From: Streptomyces sp. NBC_00572
GTDB lineage: Bacteria; Actinomycetota; Actinomycetes; Streptomycetales; Streptomycetaceae
NCBI RefSeq assembly: GCF_026341815.1
Contig: NZ_JAPENX010000001.1
Location: 558,001-622,000, forward strand
Direction of reading: 5' to 3'
DNA: 64,000 nucleotides
In this document: in pieces, positions 56,560 to 64,000 of the stretch
How the letters are laid out: every line of letters starts with the position of its first letter
Numbering within the stretch: the stretch's first letter is position 1
The notes under the pieces: model-generated
What the model was told of the DNA's origin: nothing
Seen by the model: the letters and a program-made list of their open reading frames with translations, nothing else
Databases searched by the model: none
Program-made: the position numbers and the translations under genes

Positions 56560-59324
56560 CGGCCCGGGGCGGCCGGGAGCGGGGGAAGGGCCCGGGTGAC
56601 CGCGGGACCGGCCTGCGCAGCCTCGCCGGGCAGGTGTTCGCCCTGGAGGCGCTGATCGCGCTCCTGGTGATCGCGGCGGCCGTGTTCGTGACGTTCTACC
56701 AGGCGCGCAGCGACACCGAGCGGGATGCCCGGGTCCGTTCGCTGGCGGTCGCGGAGGCCTTCGCCAAGGCGCCCGGCATCGACGCGGCGCTCGCCTCGCC
56801 CGATCCGACGGCCGTGCTCCAGGACCGGGCGGAGGCGACCCGGCGGGCGACGGGAGTGGACTTCATCGCGGTCCTGAACCCGGAGGGCGTGCGGTACACC
56901 GACTCGGAGCCGAAGCTGATCGGCCGCAAGGCGACCGGCGACCTCAACCGCGCGGTGGTGGACGGCGAGTCCTTCACCGAGCTGTTCCGGGGCGCGCCCA
57001 ACGACGCCGTACGGGCCGTGGTGCCGGTCGTGAACGACCAGGGAAAGATCGTCGGCCTGGTCACCAGCGGCGTCGAGGTGGAGAACATCACGCACGCGGT
57101 GGAGGGCCGGTTGCCGCTGCTGGTGGGCGCGGCGGCGGGCGCGCTCGTGCTCGCCGTGGGCGGGGCCGCCCTGGTGAGCCGACGGCTGCGGCGGCAGACG
57201 CACGGCCTCGGCCCGGCCGAGATGACCCGGATGAAGGAGCACCACGAGGCGGTGCTGCACGCGGTGCGCGAAGGGGTCCTGATCGTGGGCCCGGACCGCC
57301 GGCTGCTGCTCGCCAACGACGAGGCGCGCCGGCTGCTCGGTCTCACCGCGGACGCGGAGCGGCGGCATGTCTCGGAGCTCGGCCTCGATCCCCGTACGGT
57401 CGAACTCCTGGAGTCGGGCCGGCCGGCGACGGACGAGGTGCACCGGGCGGGCGACCGGCTGCTCGCGGTGAGCGTACGGCCCACGCTGCCGCACGGGCGG
57501 GAGTCCGGCTGCGTGATGACGATGCGGGACACCACCGAGCTGGCCGCCCTGACCGGCCGGGCGGCGGTGGCCCGCGGCCGGCTCCAGCTGCTGTACGAGG
57601 CGGGGGTGCGGATCGGGACGACGCTTGAGGTCGTGCGGACCGCGGAGGAGCTGGCGGAGGTGGCGGTGCCGCGGTTCGCGGACTTCGCGACGGTGGAGCT
57701 GCTCGAACCGGTGCTGCGGGGGGAGGAACCCGCGGCGTCCGTCCCGGCGACGACGGAAATGCGGCGGACGGCGCTGAGCGGGCTGCGGCCCGACCAGCCG
57801 CTGCAGCCGGTCGGGGACACCGTACGGTTCGACGTCACCAGCACCCCCATGGCGAGGGCCCTGAGCGCGGGACACGCCGTGGTGCAGGCGGAGCTGGCCT
57901 CGGCGGAGGGCTGGCGGGAGCAGGACCCGGAGGGGGCGGCGCAGGCCCTCGCGTTCGGGATGCACTCGCTGCTCACGGTGCCGCTGCTGGCCCGTGGGGT
58001 GGTTCTGGGGATGGCGAACTTCTGGCGTGCGGACACGCCGGAGTCGTTCGGGGAGGAGGACCTGTCGTTCGCGGAGGAGCTGGCGGCGCGGGCGGCGGTC
58101 GCCATCGACAACGCGCGCCGGTTCACCCGGGAGCACGCGATGGCGGTGACGCTCCAGCGGAGCCTGCTGCCCCGGGTGCTGCCGGACCAGAGCGCGGTGG
58201 ACGTGGCATACCGCTATCTCCCGGCGAAGGCCGGGGTGGGCGGCGACTGGTTCGACGTGATCCCGCTGCCGGGGGCGCGGGTGGCGCTCGTCGTCGGTGA
58301 CGTGGTGGGGCACGGGCTGCACGCGGCGGCCACCATGGGGCGGCTGCGGACGGCGGTGCACAACTTCTCGACGCTCGACGTGCCGCCGGACGAGCTGCTC
58401 GGGCACTTGGACGAGCTGACGAGCCGGATCGACGACCGGGAGTCGGAGGGGTCGGACGGCGAGGCGAGGCGGCGGGAGGAGGGCATCACCGGCGCGACCT
58501 GTCTGTACGCGATCTACGATCCGGCGTCGGGCCTGTGCACGATCGCCAGCGCGGGACATCCCGGGCCCGCGCTCGTGGGTCCCGACGGGCGGGTCGAGTT
58601 CCCCGAGCTGTCGCCGGGGCTGCCGCTCGGGCTCGGCCTGGGCGATGTGCCGTTCGAGGCGACGGAGCTGCGGCTGCCGGAGGGCACCAAGCTGGTGCTG
58701 TTCACGGACGGGCTCCTGGAGGACCGGGGGCGGGACCTCGACACGGGCCTCGGCCTGCTGGGGTCCACGCTCGCTCGCCCGGACCGGAGCCCGGAGCAGA
58801 TCTGCGCGGACGTGCTCGCGACCCTGCTCTCGCCCGCACCGCGCGACGACATCGCGCTGCTCGTCGCCCGGACCCGGCTGCTCGACCGCGAGCGGATCGC
58901 CGAGTGGGAGGTGGCGCGCGACCCGTCGGCGGTCTCTCCGGTGCGGAACGCGGCGGCGGCGAAGCTGTCGGAGTGGGGTCTGGACGGTCTCGCGTTCACG
59001 GCGGAGCTGGTCCTCAGCGAGCTGATCACGAACGCGGTGCGGTACGGGGCCGATCCGGTCCGGGTACGGCTGCTCCACGACCGGACGCTGATCTGCGAGG
59101 TGTCGGACGGCAGCAGCACCTCGCCGCACCTGCGGCACGCGGCGGCGACGGACGAGGGCGGGCGCGGGCTGTATCTGGTGGCGCAGTACGCGGAGCGCTG
59201 GGGGACGCGCTACGGCCGGCGCGGCAAGACGATCTGGGCGGAGCTGCGGGCGGGCGGGGCCGACGCGGAGCCGGTCGTGACGGCGGTGCCGGATCTGGAC
59301 GCGCTGGAGGATCTGGCCTGGTGA
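56556..59324 (+). CDS. Membrane cache-PAS-GAF-SpoIIE phosphatase with C-terminal RsbW-like ATPase domain
   Basis: 922 aa. An N-terminal helix (about 28-50) and a second (about 187-208) bracket an extracytoplasmic cache-like sensor. Then come a PAS segment (HAVREGVLIVGPDRRLLLAN), GAF domain, SpoIIE phosphatase (GVGGDWFDVIPL, VVGDVVGHGLHAAATMGRLR, RDDIALLVAR) and a HATPase domain with N-box LVLSELITNAVRYG and G-box DEGGRGLYLVAQ. Both phosphatase and anti-sigma-type kinase modules in one chain suggest a self-contained partner-switch input. Coupled to the upstream phosphatase by a 4-nt overlap. Confidence 0.9.
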   Translation: MTARGGRERGKGPGDRGTGLRSLAGQVFALEALIALLVIAAAVFVTFYQARSDTERDARVRSLAVAEAFAKAPGIDAALASPDPTAVLQDRAEATRRATGVDFIAVLNPEGVRYTDSEPKLIGRKATGDLNRAVVDGESFTELFRGAPNDAVRAVVPVVNDQGKIVGLVTSGVEVENITHAVEGRLPLLVGAAAGALVLAVGGAALVSRRLRRQTHGLGPAEMTRMKEHHEAVLHAVREGVLIVGPDRRLLLANDEARRLLGLTADAERRHVSELGLDPRTVELLESGRPATDEVHRAGDRLLAVSVRPTLPHGRESGCVMTMRDTTELAALTGRAAVARGRLQLLYEAGVRIGTTLEVVRTAEELAEVAVPRFADFATVELLEPVLRGEEPAASVPATTEMRRTALSGLRPDQPLQPVGDTVRFDVTSTPMARALSAGHAVVQAELASAEGWREQDPEGAAQALAFGMHSLLTVPLLARGVVLGMANFWRADTPESFGEEDLSFAEELAARAAVAIDNARRFTREHAMAVTLQRSLLPRVLPDQSAVDVAYRYLPAKAGVGGDWFDVIPLPGARVALVVGDVVGHGLHAAATMGRLRTAVHNFSTLDVPPDELLGHLDELTSRIDDRESEGSDGEARRREEGITGATCLYAIYDPASGLCTIASAGHPGPALVGPDGRVEFPELSPGLPLGLGLGDVPFEATELRLPEGTKLVLFTDGLLEDRGRDLDTGLGLLGSTLARPDRSPEQICADVLATLLSPAPRDDIALLVARTRLLDRERIAEWEVARDPSAVSPVRNAAAAKLSEWGLDGLAFTAELVLSELITNAVRYGADPVRVRLLHDRTLICEVSDGSSTSPHLRHAAATDEGGRGLYLVAQYAERWGTRYGRRGKTIWAELRAGGADAEPVVTAVPDLDALEDLAW

Positions 59325-59366
59325 GGGGGCGGGATCGGGCCGCGGCGGGGCCGCCACGACCGCTCG

Positions 59367-59376
59367 TGGTATACCA
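59367..59376. promoter_or_regulatory. TGGTATACCA palindrome upstream of the amidohydrolase gene (candidate GntR site)
   Basis: A perfect 10-bp palindrome, 48 nt before the start of the first cytosine-deaminase-like gene. The same TGGTATACC core recurs in the promoter of the second such gene and gntR. The match to the start of a GntR/FadR-type operator is inference. Confidence 0.7.
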
Positions 59377-59424
59377 GATCACGGCACCGTTTTCCGTACT
59401 GTCGACAGCTCCGAGGAGACTCCC

Positions 59425-60630
59425 GTGACCCCGCCGCCGCCCCACACCGCGACCCTGTTCCACGACGTCCGGCCCTTCGGCCGGCCGGCCGGCGACCTGA
59501 TCGCCGTGGACGGCGTCCTGGTGACGGAGGTCCCGGAGGGCGCCGTGGTCGAGCGGGTCGACGGGGGCGGGCGGCTGGCGCTGCCGACCCTGGTCGACGC
59601 GCACATCCACCCCGACAAGACGTCCTGGGGCGAGCCCTGGCACAGCAGGCGCCCGGCGGACGGCATCGCCGAGTACGTCGCCGGGGACGTGGAGCTCGCC
59701 CGGGCGCTCCCGACGCCGGTGGGCGAGCGGGCGCTGCGACTGATGTCGCACGCGGCGGCCCAGGGCACGCGCGCGATGCGCGCCCACGCGGACGTGGCGC
59801 CCTCGTACGGCCTGTCCGGGATCGAGGGAGTGGCGGAGGCGGCGGCGAAGCTGGCCGGGATCGTGGACGTGGAGCTGGTCGCGTTCCCCCAGCACGGTGT
59901 GGTCCGCACGCCGGGAGTGGCCGAGCTGCTCGCGGAGGCCGCGGCGAGCGGTCTGGTCACGCACATCGGAGGCATCGACCCGGCGGGCTTCGACACGACG
60001 GGCGAGGGCACGGGCGACCAGCTGGGAACGGTCTTCGCCCTCGCGGAGAAGCACGGCCTGGGCCTGGACATCCACCTCCACGACCGGGGCGAGCAGGGCC
60101 TGGCCCCGCTGCGGGACATCGCGGCCCGTACGCGCGCGCTGGGGCTCCAGGACCGGGTGAGCGTGGCGCACGCCTTCGCGGTGGCCGGTCTGTCCGGCCG
60201 TGAGCTCGACGAGACGGCGGACCTGCTCGCGGAGACGGGGATCGCCCTCACGACGGTCGCCCTGTCGGTGACGACGATCCTGCCGTTCCGTCGCCTCGCC
60301 GAGCGCGGGGTACGGGTCGGGCTCGGCTCGGACGGAGTCCGGGACAACTGGAGCCCGTTCGGCAATGCGGACATGCTGCACCGGGCCTGGCTCGCGGCCT
60401 GGGCCCTGGACCTGCGACTCGACGAGGAACTGGAGTCCTGTTTCCGCCTGGCCGCCGACGGCGGCGCGGACCTCCTGGGCCTCCCGAAGGCCGACCTCCG
60501 CCCGGGCTCCCCCGCCGACTTCATGCTCGTCGACGGCGAATGCCTCCCCCAGGCGCTGGTGGACCTCCCCCGCCGCGACCTGGTGGTCCGCGCCGGCCGG
60601 GTGGTGGCGAGGGACGGCCGGCTGGTCTGA
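59425..60630 (+). CDS. Cytosine deaminase-like amidohydrolase (CodA/AtzC group), copy 1
   Basis: 401 aa. Metal-dependent TIM barrel with first motif LVDAHIHPDKTSWG near residue 56, LDIHLHDRGEQGL near 213 (second His pair), VSVAHAFAVAG near 247 and the final Asp in GLGSDGVRDNW near 302. This is the cytosine-deaminase/isopropylammelide-hydrolase layout, which acts on cyclic amidines and amides; the exact substrate is open. GTG 59425 has CCGAGGAGACTCCC upstream. Roughly 40% likeness by eye to the second copy at 62181-63437. Confidence 0.86.
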   Translation: MTPPPPHTATLFHDVRPFGRPAGDLIAVDGVLVTEVPEGAVVERVDGGGRLALPTLVDAHIHPDKTSWGEPWHSRRPADGIAEYVAGDVELARALPTPVGERALRLMSHAAAQGTRAMRAHADVAPSYGLSGIEGVAEAAAKLAGIVDVELVAFPQHGVVRTPGVAELLAEAAASGLVTHIGGIDPAGFDTTGEGTGDQLGTVFALAEKHGLGLDIHLHDRGEQGLAPLRDIAARTRALGLQDRVSVAHAFAVAGLSGRELDETADLLAETGIALTTVALSVTTILPFRRLAERGVRVGLGSDGVRDNWSPFGNADMLHRAWLAAWALDLRLDEELESCFRLAADGGADLLGLPKADLRPGSPADFMLVDGECLPQALVDLPRRDLVVRAGRVVARDGRLV

Positions 60631-60640
60631 CGGTCGACGG

Positions 60641-60676
60641 CGGTACGGGGGCGGGCGCGGGCCCGCCCCCGTACCG
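60641..60676. terminator. Bidirectional terminator between amidohydrolase and APC permease genes
   Basis: A perfect 16-bp stem: CGGTACGGGGGCGGGC (60641-60656) pairs with GCCCGCCCCCGTACCG (60661-60676) across the 4-nt loop GCGG. It sits between two convergent genes, 10 nt from one stop and 2 nt from the other. Confidence 0.9.
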
Positions 60677-60678
60677 GA

Positions 60679-62184
60679 TCAGTCGCGTTCCACGTCCACG
60701 GTCGTCAGGGAGGCGTACCGCTCCGGGTCGGTGCGCCGAATGCGGAGGGCCACCAGGAGGCCGGCCACCAGGACCACGGGGAGCGGGACCAGGAGGGCCG
60801 TGTTCACGGCGCCCGTGCGGCCCGTCAGGAGGTCGAAGTGGACCACCGCGAGAACAGTGAGGACCGCGAGGCCCGCGCAGGCGACGAGCGGGGCCCAGAC
60901 CACCCGGGCCGCCGAGAGGCCGTGGCGGTCGCGGCGGAAGTACGCCCAGACGGCGAGCGCGGCGAGGGCCTGCATGCCCATGATGCCGAGGACGCCGACG
61001 CTGTTGGTCCAGAGGAAGACCTCGCCGTACGGGTCGGCGGCGAGGAGCGCTCCGGCGCCGACGATCGCCAGGTTGAAGGCGGTCTGGGCGACGACGGCCC
61101 CGCCGGGCGAGCCGTGCCGGCCGGAGACCGCGCCGAGCCGGCGGGGCAGCAGGCCCTCGCGGCCGAGGGCGTACAGGTAGCGGGCGGCGGCGTTGTGGAA
61201 GGCGAGGGTCGCGGCGAAGGCGCTGACGACGATGAGTCCGTGCATGGCGTCCGCCAGCCAGGGTCCGGCGTACAGCTCGGCCGCCCGGAAGGTCAGTTCC
61301 GGTCCGTCGGCCGCGCGGGCCGTTTCCACGGCCTCGTCGGTGCCGAAGGCGCCCATGATCAGCCAGCAGCCCAGGGAGTAGAAGACCGCGAGGAAGCCGA
61401 TCGCGATGAAGGTGGCGCGGGGCACGGTCTTGCGCGGCTCGCGCACCTCCTCGGCGAAGATCGCGGTCGCCTCGAAGCCGGTGAAGGCGCCGATGACCAG
61501 GACGAACATGCCCGCGACCCCGCCCGCGGCAAGCGTCGAGGGGGCGAAGGACGCGGTGTCGAGGGCGGCGGTGCCGCGCTCGCCGATGATGCCGCCGTCC
61601 ATGACGACCAGCGACAGGACCTCCAGGACCAGGGCGACGCCGAGGACCTTGGCGCTGAGCGTGACCTTCAGCCAGCCGAGCACGCCGACGGCGAGGACGC
61701 AGACCCCGGAGAGCAGCCACCACGGCACGTCGACGCCGGTGGAGTCGCGGATCGAACCGGCGGCGAAGTAGCCGAAGGCGGCGGCGACTCCGGGCGTGAC
61801 CAGGTTGTACGAGACGACGGCCACGTACGCGGTGCCGACGCCGAGGGTGCGGCCGAGACCGCGGGCCACGTAGGCGTAGAAGGCCCCCGCGTTGCGGACG
61901 TGCAGGCTCATCGCCGTGAACCCGGCGGCGAAGAGCGCGAGCAGGGCGCCGGAGACCAGGTAGGCGAGCGGGGCGCCGGGACCGCCGATGCCGATGGCGA
62001 AGGGCGCGACTCCGGCGAGCACGGTGAGCGGTGCGGCGGCGGCCACGACGAAGAAGACGAGGTCGAAGGTGCCGATCCGGCCGGCGGCGAGCTTCCCCGC
62101 CTCCGGGGTCGCCGTCGGGGCCGCCGTCGGGGTCGCGGGAGGGATCGCCTCCGGGGTCGTACGAGGGGTGGTTCCGGTGCTCAT
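60679..62184 (-). CDS. APC superfamily amino acid/amine permease
   Basis: 501 aa with about 12 predicted helices after a Thr/Pro/Ala-rich N-terminus. The first helices (IGTFDLVFFVVAAAAPLTVLAG) and the conserved FEATAIFAEEVREPRKTVPRA loop near residue 240 identify an APC permease. Proton-coupled uptake of an amino acid or related amine is expected. ATG 62184 overlaps the stop of the second amidohydrolase (ATGA), so transport and hydrolysis are coupled. GGAGGAGCGAG precedes the ATG. Confidence 0.88.
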   Translation of the reverse strand: MSTGTTPRTTPEAIPPATPTAAPTATPEAGKLAAGRIGTFDLVFFVVAAAAPLTVLAGVAPFAIGIGGPGAPLAYLVSGALLALFAAGFTAMSLHVRNAGAFYAYVARGLGRTLGVGTAYVAVVSYNLVTPGVAAAFGYFAAGSIRDSTGVDVPWWLLSGVCVLAVGVLGWLKVTLSAKVLGVALVLEVLSLVVMDGGIIGERGTAALDTASFAPSTLAAGGVAGMFVLVIGAFTGFEATAIFAEEVREPRKTVPRATFIAIGFLAVFYSLGCWLIMGAFGTDEAVETARAADGPELTFRAAELYAGPWLADAMHGLIVVSAFAATLAFHNAAARYLYALGREGLLPRRLGAVSGRHGSPGGAVVAQTAFNLAIVGAGALLAADPYGEVFLWTNSVGVLGIMGMQALAALAVWAYFRRDRHGLSAARVVWAPLVACAGLAVLTVLAVVHFDLLTGRTGAVNTALLVPLPVVLVAGLLVALRIRRTDPERYASLTTVDVERD

Positions 62185-63437
62185 CTCGCTCCTCCTGCGG
62201 CCGGTACGAGTGCGGGGAAGGTGTCGTCCGCGAAGGGTCCGACGACTCGGCCGGCGTGCAGCACCAGCAGTCGGCGGGGGTGGGAGGCGACGGCCTCGGC
62301 GACGGAGCCCGCGGCGACCGCGACGAGGTCGGCGCGGCTGCCCGGGGTGAGTCCGTGACCGGTGAGGCCGAGCGCGGCGGCGGCCTCGTCGGTGACGAGG
62401 GAGGCGGCGGCGCTCAGTTCGGCGTCGGTCATGAGTCCGGCCCTGAGGCCGATGATCGTGGCGCGTTCGAGCATGTCGGCCGTGCCGTACGGCCACCAGG
62501 TGTCGCGGATGTTGTCGGAGCCTGCGAAGACCCGGACGCCGTGCTCGCGCAGCCGCAGGACGGGTGGCATGGGGCCACTGGGACCGTTGGTCATGATGGC
62601 GACCCCGGCGGCGGCGAGGGGCGCGCAGGTGCGGTCGAGTTCGGCGTCGTCGACGTCGCCGAGTGCGTACGCGTGGCTGACGGCGACCGTGCCGCCGAGG
62701 CCGAGCGCGGCGGTGCGGGCCGCGATGTCCCGCAGCTGGGCGGTGCCGGTCTCGCCGCCGTCGTGGAGGTGGAGGTCGATGCCCTTGCCGTGGCGCTGGG
62801 CGAGGCCGAAGACGATGTCGAGCTGGCCGTCGGCGTCGCCGTCGAAGCCGACCGGGTCGAGCCCGCCGATCAGGTCGGCACCCTCGGCGAGGGCCGCGTC
62901 GAGGAGGTCGACGACACCGGGCGCGGTGACGACCCCGCTCTGCGGGAAGGCCACGAGCTGGATGCCGAGCCGGTCGCGGAAGTCCTCGCGTACGCCGAGG
63001 AGGGCGTGCAGGTGGTCGAGTCCGGTGTCCGGGTCGACGTCGACGTGGGAGCGGACGTGGCCGGTGCCGAGGGAGACCATCCGGCGGGCGAGGGCGGCGG
63101 CCCGTTCGGCGACGGGCACCTCCTCGGTGTGGCGGGAGTCCCGTTCGGCGGCGATCTGCTCGCGCAGGCCGGCGGTGGCGCGGTGCGGTCGCCAGGGGGC
63201 GCCGAGGAGGGTCTTGTCGAGGTGGGCGTGACCGTCGACGAGGGCGGGCAGCAGCAGCGCGCCGCCGAGGTGGAGGGCGCCGGGCGGGGTGGGGCGGCCG
63301 GGGACGTGGTCCTCCACGGCGCTGACGAGACCGTCGTGGAGACGGACGTCAGCGGTGCGGCCGTCGGGGAGGGTGGTGCAGACGAGGGCAGTGGGTTCAC
63401 CCGTGGTGGTGAGTGGCGGGGCCGGGGCCTCGCTCAT
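62181..63437 (-). CDS. Cytosine deaminase-like amidohydrolase, copy 2
   Basis: 418 aa. Metal motif LVDGHAHLDKTLLG near residue 64, VRSHVDVDPDTG near 128, GIDLHLHDGGETG near 224, VAVSHAYALGDV near 254 and Asp in VFAGSDNIRDTWWPYG near 308. The HVDVD segment is characteristic of the cytosine-deaminase-like group. Paralogue of copy 1 (59425-60630), so the pair may act on related substrates or successive steps. AAGGAGAAGCC precedes ATG 63437; the downstream APC gene overlaps it by 4 nt. Confidence 0.88.
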   Translation of the reverse strand: MSEAPAPPLTTTGEPTALVCTTLPDGRTADVRLHDGLVSAVEDHVPGRPTPPGALHLGGALLLPALVDGHAHLDKTLLGAPWRPHRATAGLREQIAAERDSRHTEEVPVAERAAALARRMVSLGTGHVRSHVDVDPDTGLDHLHALLGVREDFRDRLGIQLVAFPQSGVVTAPGVVDLLDAALAEGADLIGGLDPVGFDGDADGQLDIVFGLAQRHGKGIDLHLHDGGETGTAQLRDIAARTAALGLGGTVAVSHAYALGDVDDAELDRTCAPLAAAGVAIMTNGPSGPMPPVLRLREHGVRVFAGSDNIRDTWWPYGTADMLERATIIGLRAGLMTDAELSAAASLVTDEAAAALGLTGHGLTPGSRADLVAVAAGSVAEAVASHPRRLLVLHAGRVVGPFADDTFPALVPAAGGAR

Positions 63438-63521
63438 GGCTTCTCCTTCGCAGATCCGTACGGCTCGAAGGGGGCCATGCCGGGATCTCCCCTGGTGAGC
63501 GCGGTGCGGCGCCAAGGTAGC

Positions 63522-63538
63522 TGGTATACCGAATACCA
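63522..63538. promoter_or_regulatory. TGGTATACC/ATACCA dyad upstream of amidohydrolase copy 2 and gntR
   Basis: TGGTAT (63522-63527) and ATACCA (63533-63538) form an inverted repeat with a 5-nt spacer; the left part TGGTATACC equals nine bases of the palindrome at 59367. In the 192-nt divergent promoter region, 85 nt from the amidohydrolase start and 92 nt from gntR. Confidence 0.72.
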
Positions 63539-63629
63539 AGCAACGGTTTACGGGGGTCGAATTTTCCGGGCCCACGGGTCTGCGAAGATCGAAGGAGTAC
63601 GACATCCACCCGACTGGAGCCGCCCCCAT

Positions 63630-64000
63630 GACCGTCCAACGCCCCGCCACCCGCGGCACCGCCGTCGGGGACACCCACCAGTCCCTGCGGGAGCGGGTCT
63701 ATGTGGAGCTGCGCGAGCGGATCATCGAGGCGGAGTACCCGGCGGGCATGCGGCTGGTGGAGCGGGAGATCGCCGACGAGCTGCGGGTCTCCCGGGTCCC
63801 GGTGCGCGAGGCGATGCAGCGCCTGGAGTCGGAGGGCTTCCTCTCGGTGCAGCCGCGCCGGGGTTCGGTGGTGGCGGACTTCGGACCGCGGGACGCGGAG
63901 TACCTCTTCGACGTACGGGAGAACCTGGAGGGCCTGGCCGCGCGGCTCGCCGCCCGGCACGCGGGTCCCGCCCAACTGCGGGACCTGGAGCGGCTCCTCG
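63630..64000 (+). CDS. GntR family (FadR/FCD-type) transcriptional regulator, 3' end outside window
   Basis: First 123 residues. The winged HTH contains SLRERVYVELRERIIEAEYP, LVEREIADELRVSRVPVREA and MQRLESEGFLSVQPRRGSVV, the classic GntR N-terminal domain, followed by the first FCD helices (DVRENLEGLAARLAARHAG). Divergent from the amidohydrolase copy 2/APC operon, which it probably represses. ATG 63630 has GGAG 9 nt upstream. The gene continues past the right edge. Confidence 0.88.

Noticed and set aside
1..64000. Secondary-metabolite cluster, prophage or integrative element
   Set aside because: No integrase, transposase, attachment-site repeat, PKS, NRPS or phage gene was seen, and GC and codon use are even.

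Overview
The window is high-GC actinobacterial chromosome, almost certainly Streptomyces. The support is the G/C-ending codons throughout, frequent GTG starts, dense ATGA/GTGA overlaps and typical Streptomyces families (Gbn nucleoid protein, PitH2, an SCO1860-type LAETG protein, SpoIIE-type phosphatases). From memory, the order DEDDh exonuclease, gbn, ABC-F, pitH2, cobalamin genes, SCO1860 follows the S. coelicolor SCO1827-SCO1870 region. No tRNA, rRNA, CRISPR, prophage or insertion sequence was recognised, and the sequence looks like core chromosome with small accessory changes.

Layout. 1-5062: tail of an unknown gene, DEDDh exonuclease, Cys-rich small protein, SURF1, GH15 enzyme and an atypical SDR. 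5066-8145: five-gene Asp23/Gls24 envelope operon (minus) with a divergent two-domain relative. 8234-15720: enoyl-CoA hydratase, Gbn, ABC-F ATPase, zinc metalloprotease, VOC protein, an unknown protein and an alpha/beta hydrolase that has lost its serine. 16013-17645: PHO box, phosphate transporter pitH2, partner gene and strong terminator. 17700-26989: cobalamin riboswitch, cbiB-cobQ-chelatase-cobO-cobB, a ZIP transporter and a CobE-like/CobC fusion ORF. 27054-31873: LAETG-anchored surface protein, then an iron box between a siderophore-interacting protein and a penicillin acylase plus siderophore-type acetyltransferase. 31905-35937: amidohydrolase, secreted FG-GAP protein and class V aminotransferase. 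36075-47857: catabolic and redox genes beside their own regulators (OYE/MarR, GlxA/MFS, AraC/quinone reductase, ALDH/IclR), several separated by clear dyad operators. 48058-54390: membrane proteins, a two-component system, a class B penicillin-binding protein and an MFS exporter. 54493-59324: two overlapping PAS/GAF/SpoIIE genes, the second also carrying a cache sensor and an anti-sigma-type kinase domain. 59425-64000: two cytosine-deaminase-like amidohydrolases, an APC permease and a GntR regulator, linked by a TGGTATACC operator motif.

How the genes work together. Most units pair an enzyme or transporter with a nearby regulatory site: phosphate (PHO box), cobalamin (riboswitch), iron (IdeR/DmdR box), enoate reduction (MarR dyads), and uptake plus hydrolysis of an unidentified cyclic amide or amine (GntR dyads). 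Start codons were chosen from ribosome-binding sites and family N-termini. Uncertain ones are flagged in the entries.
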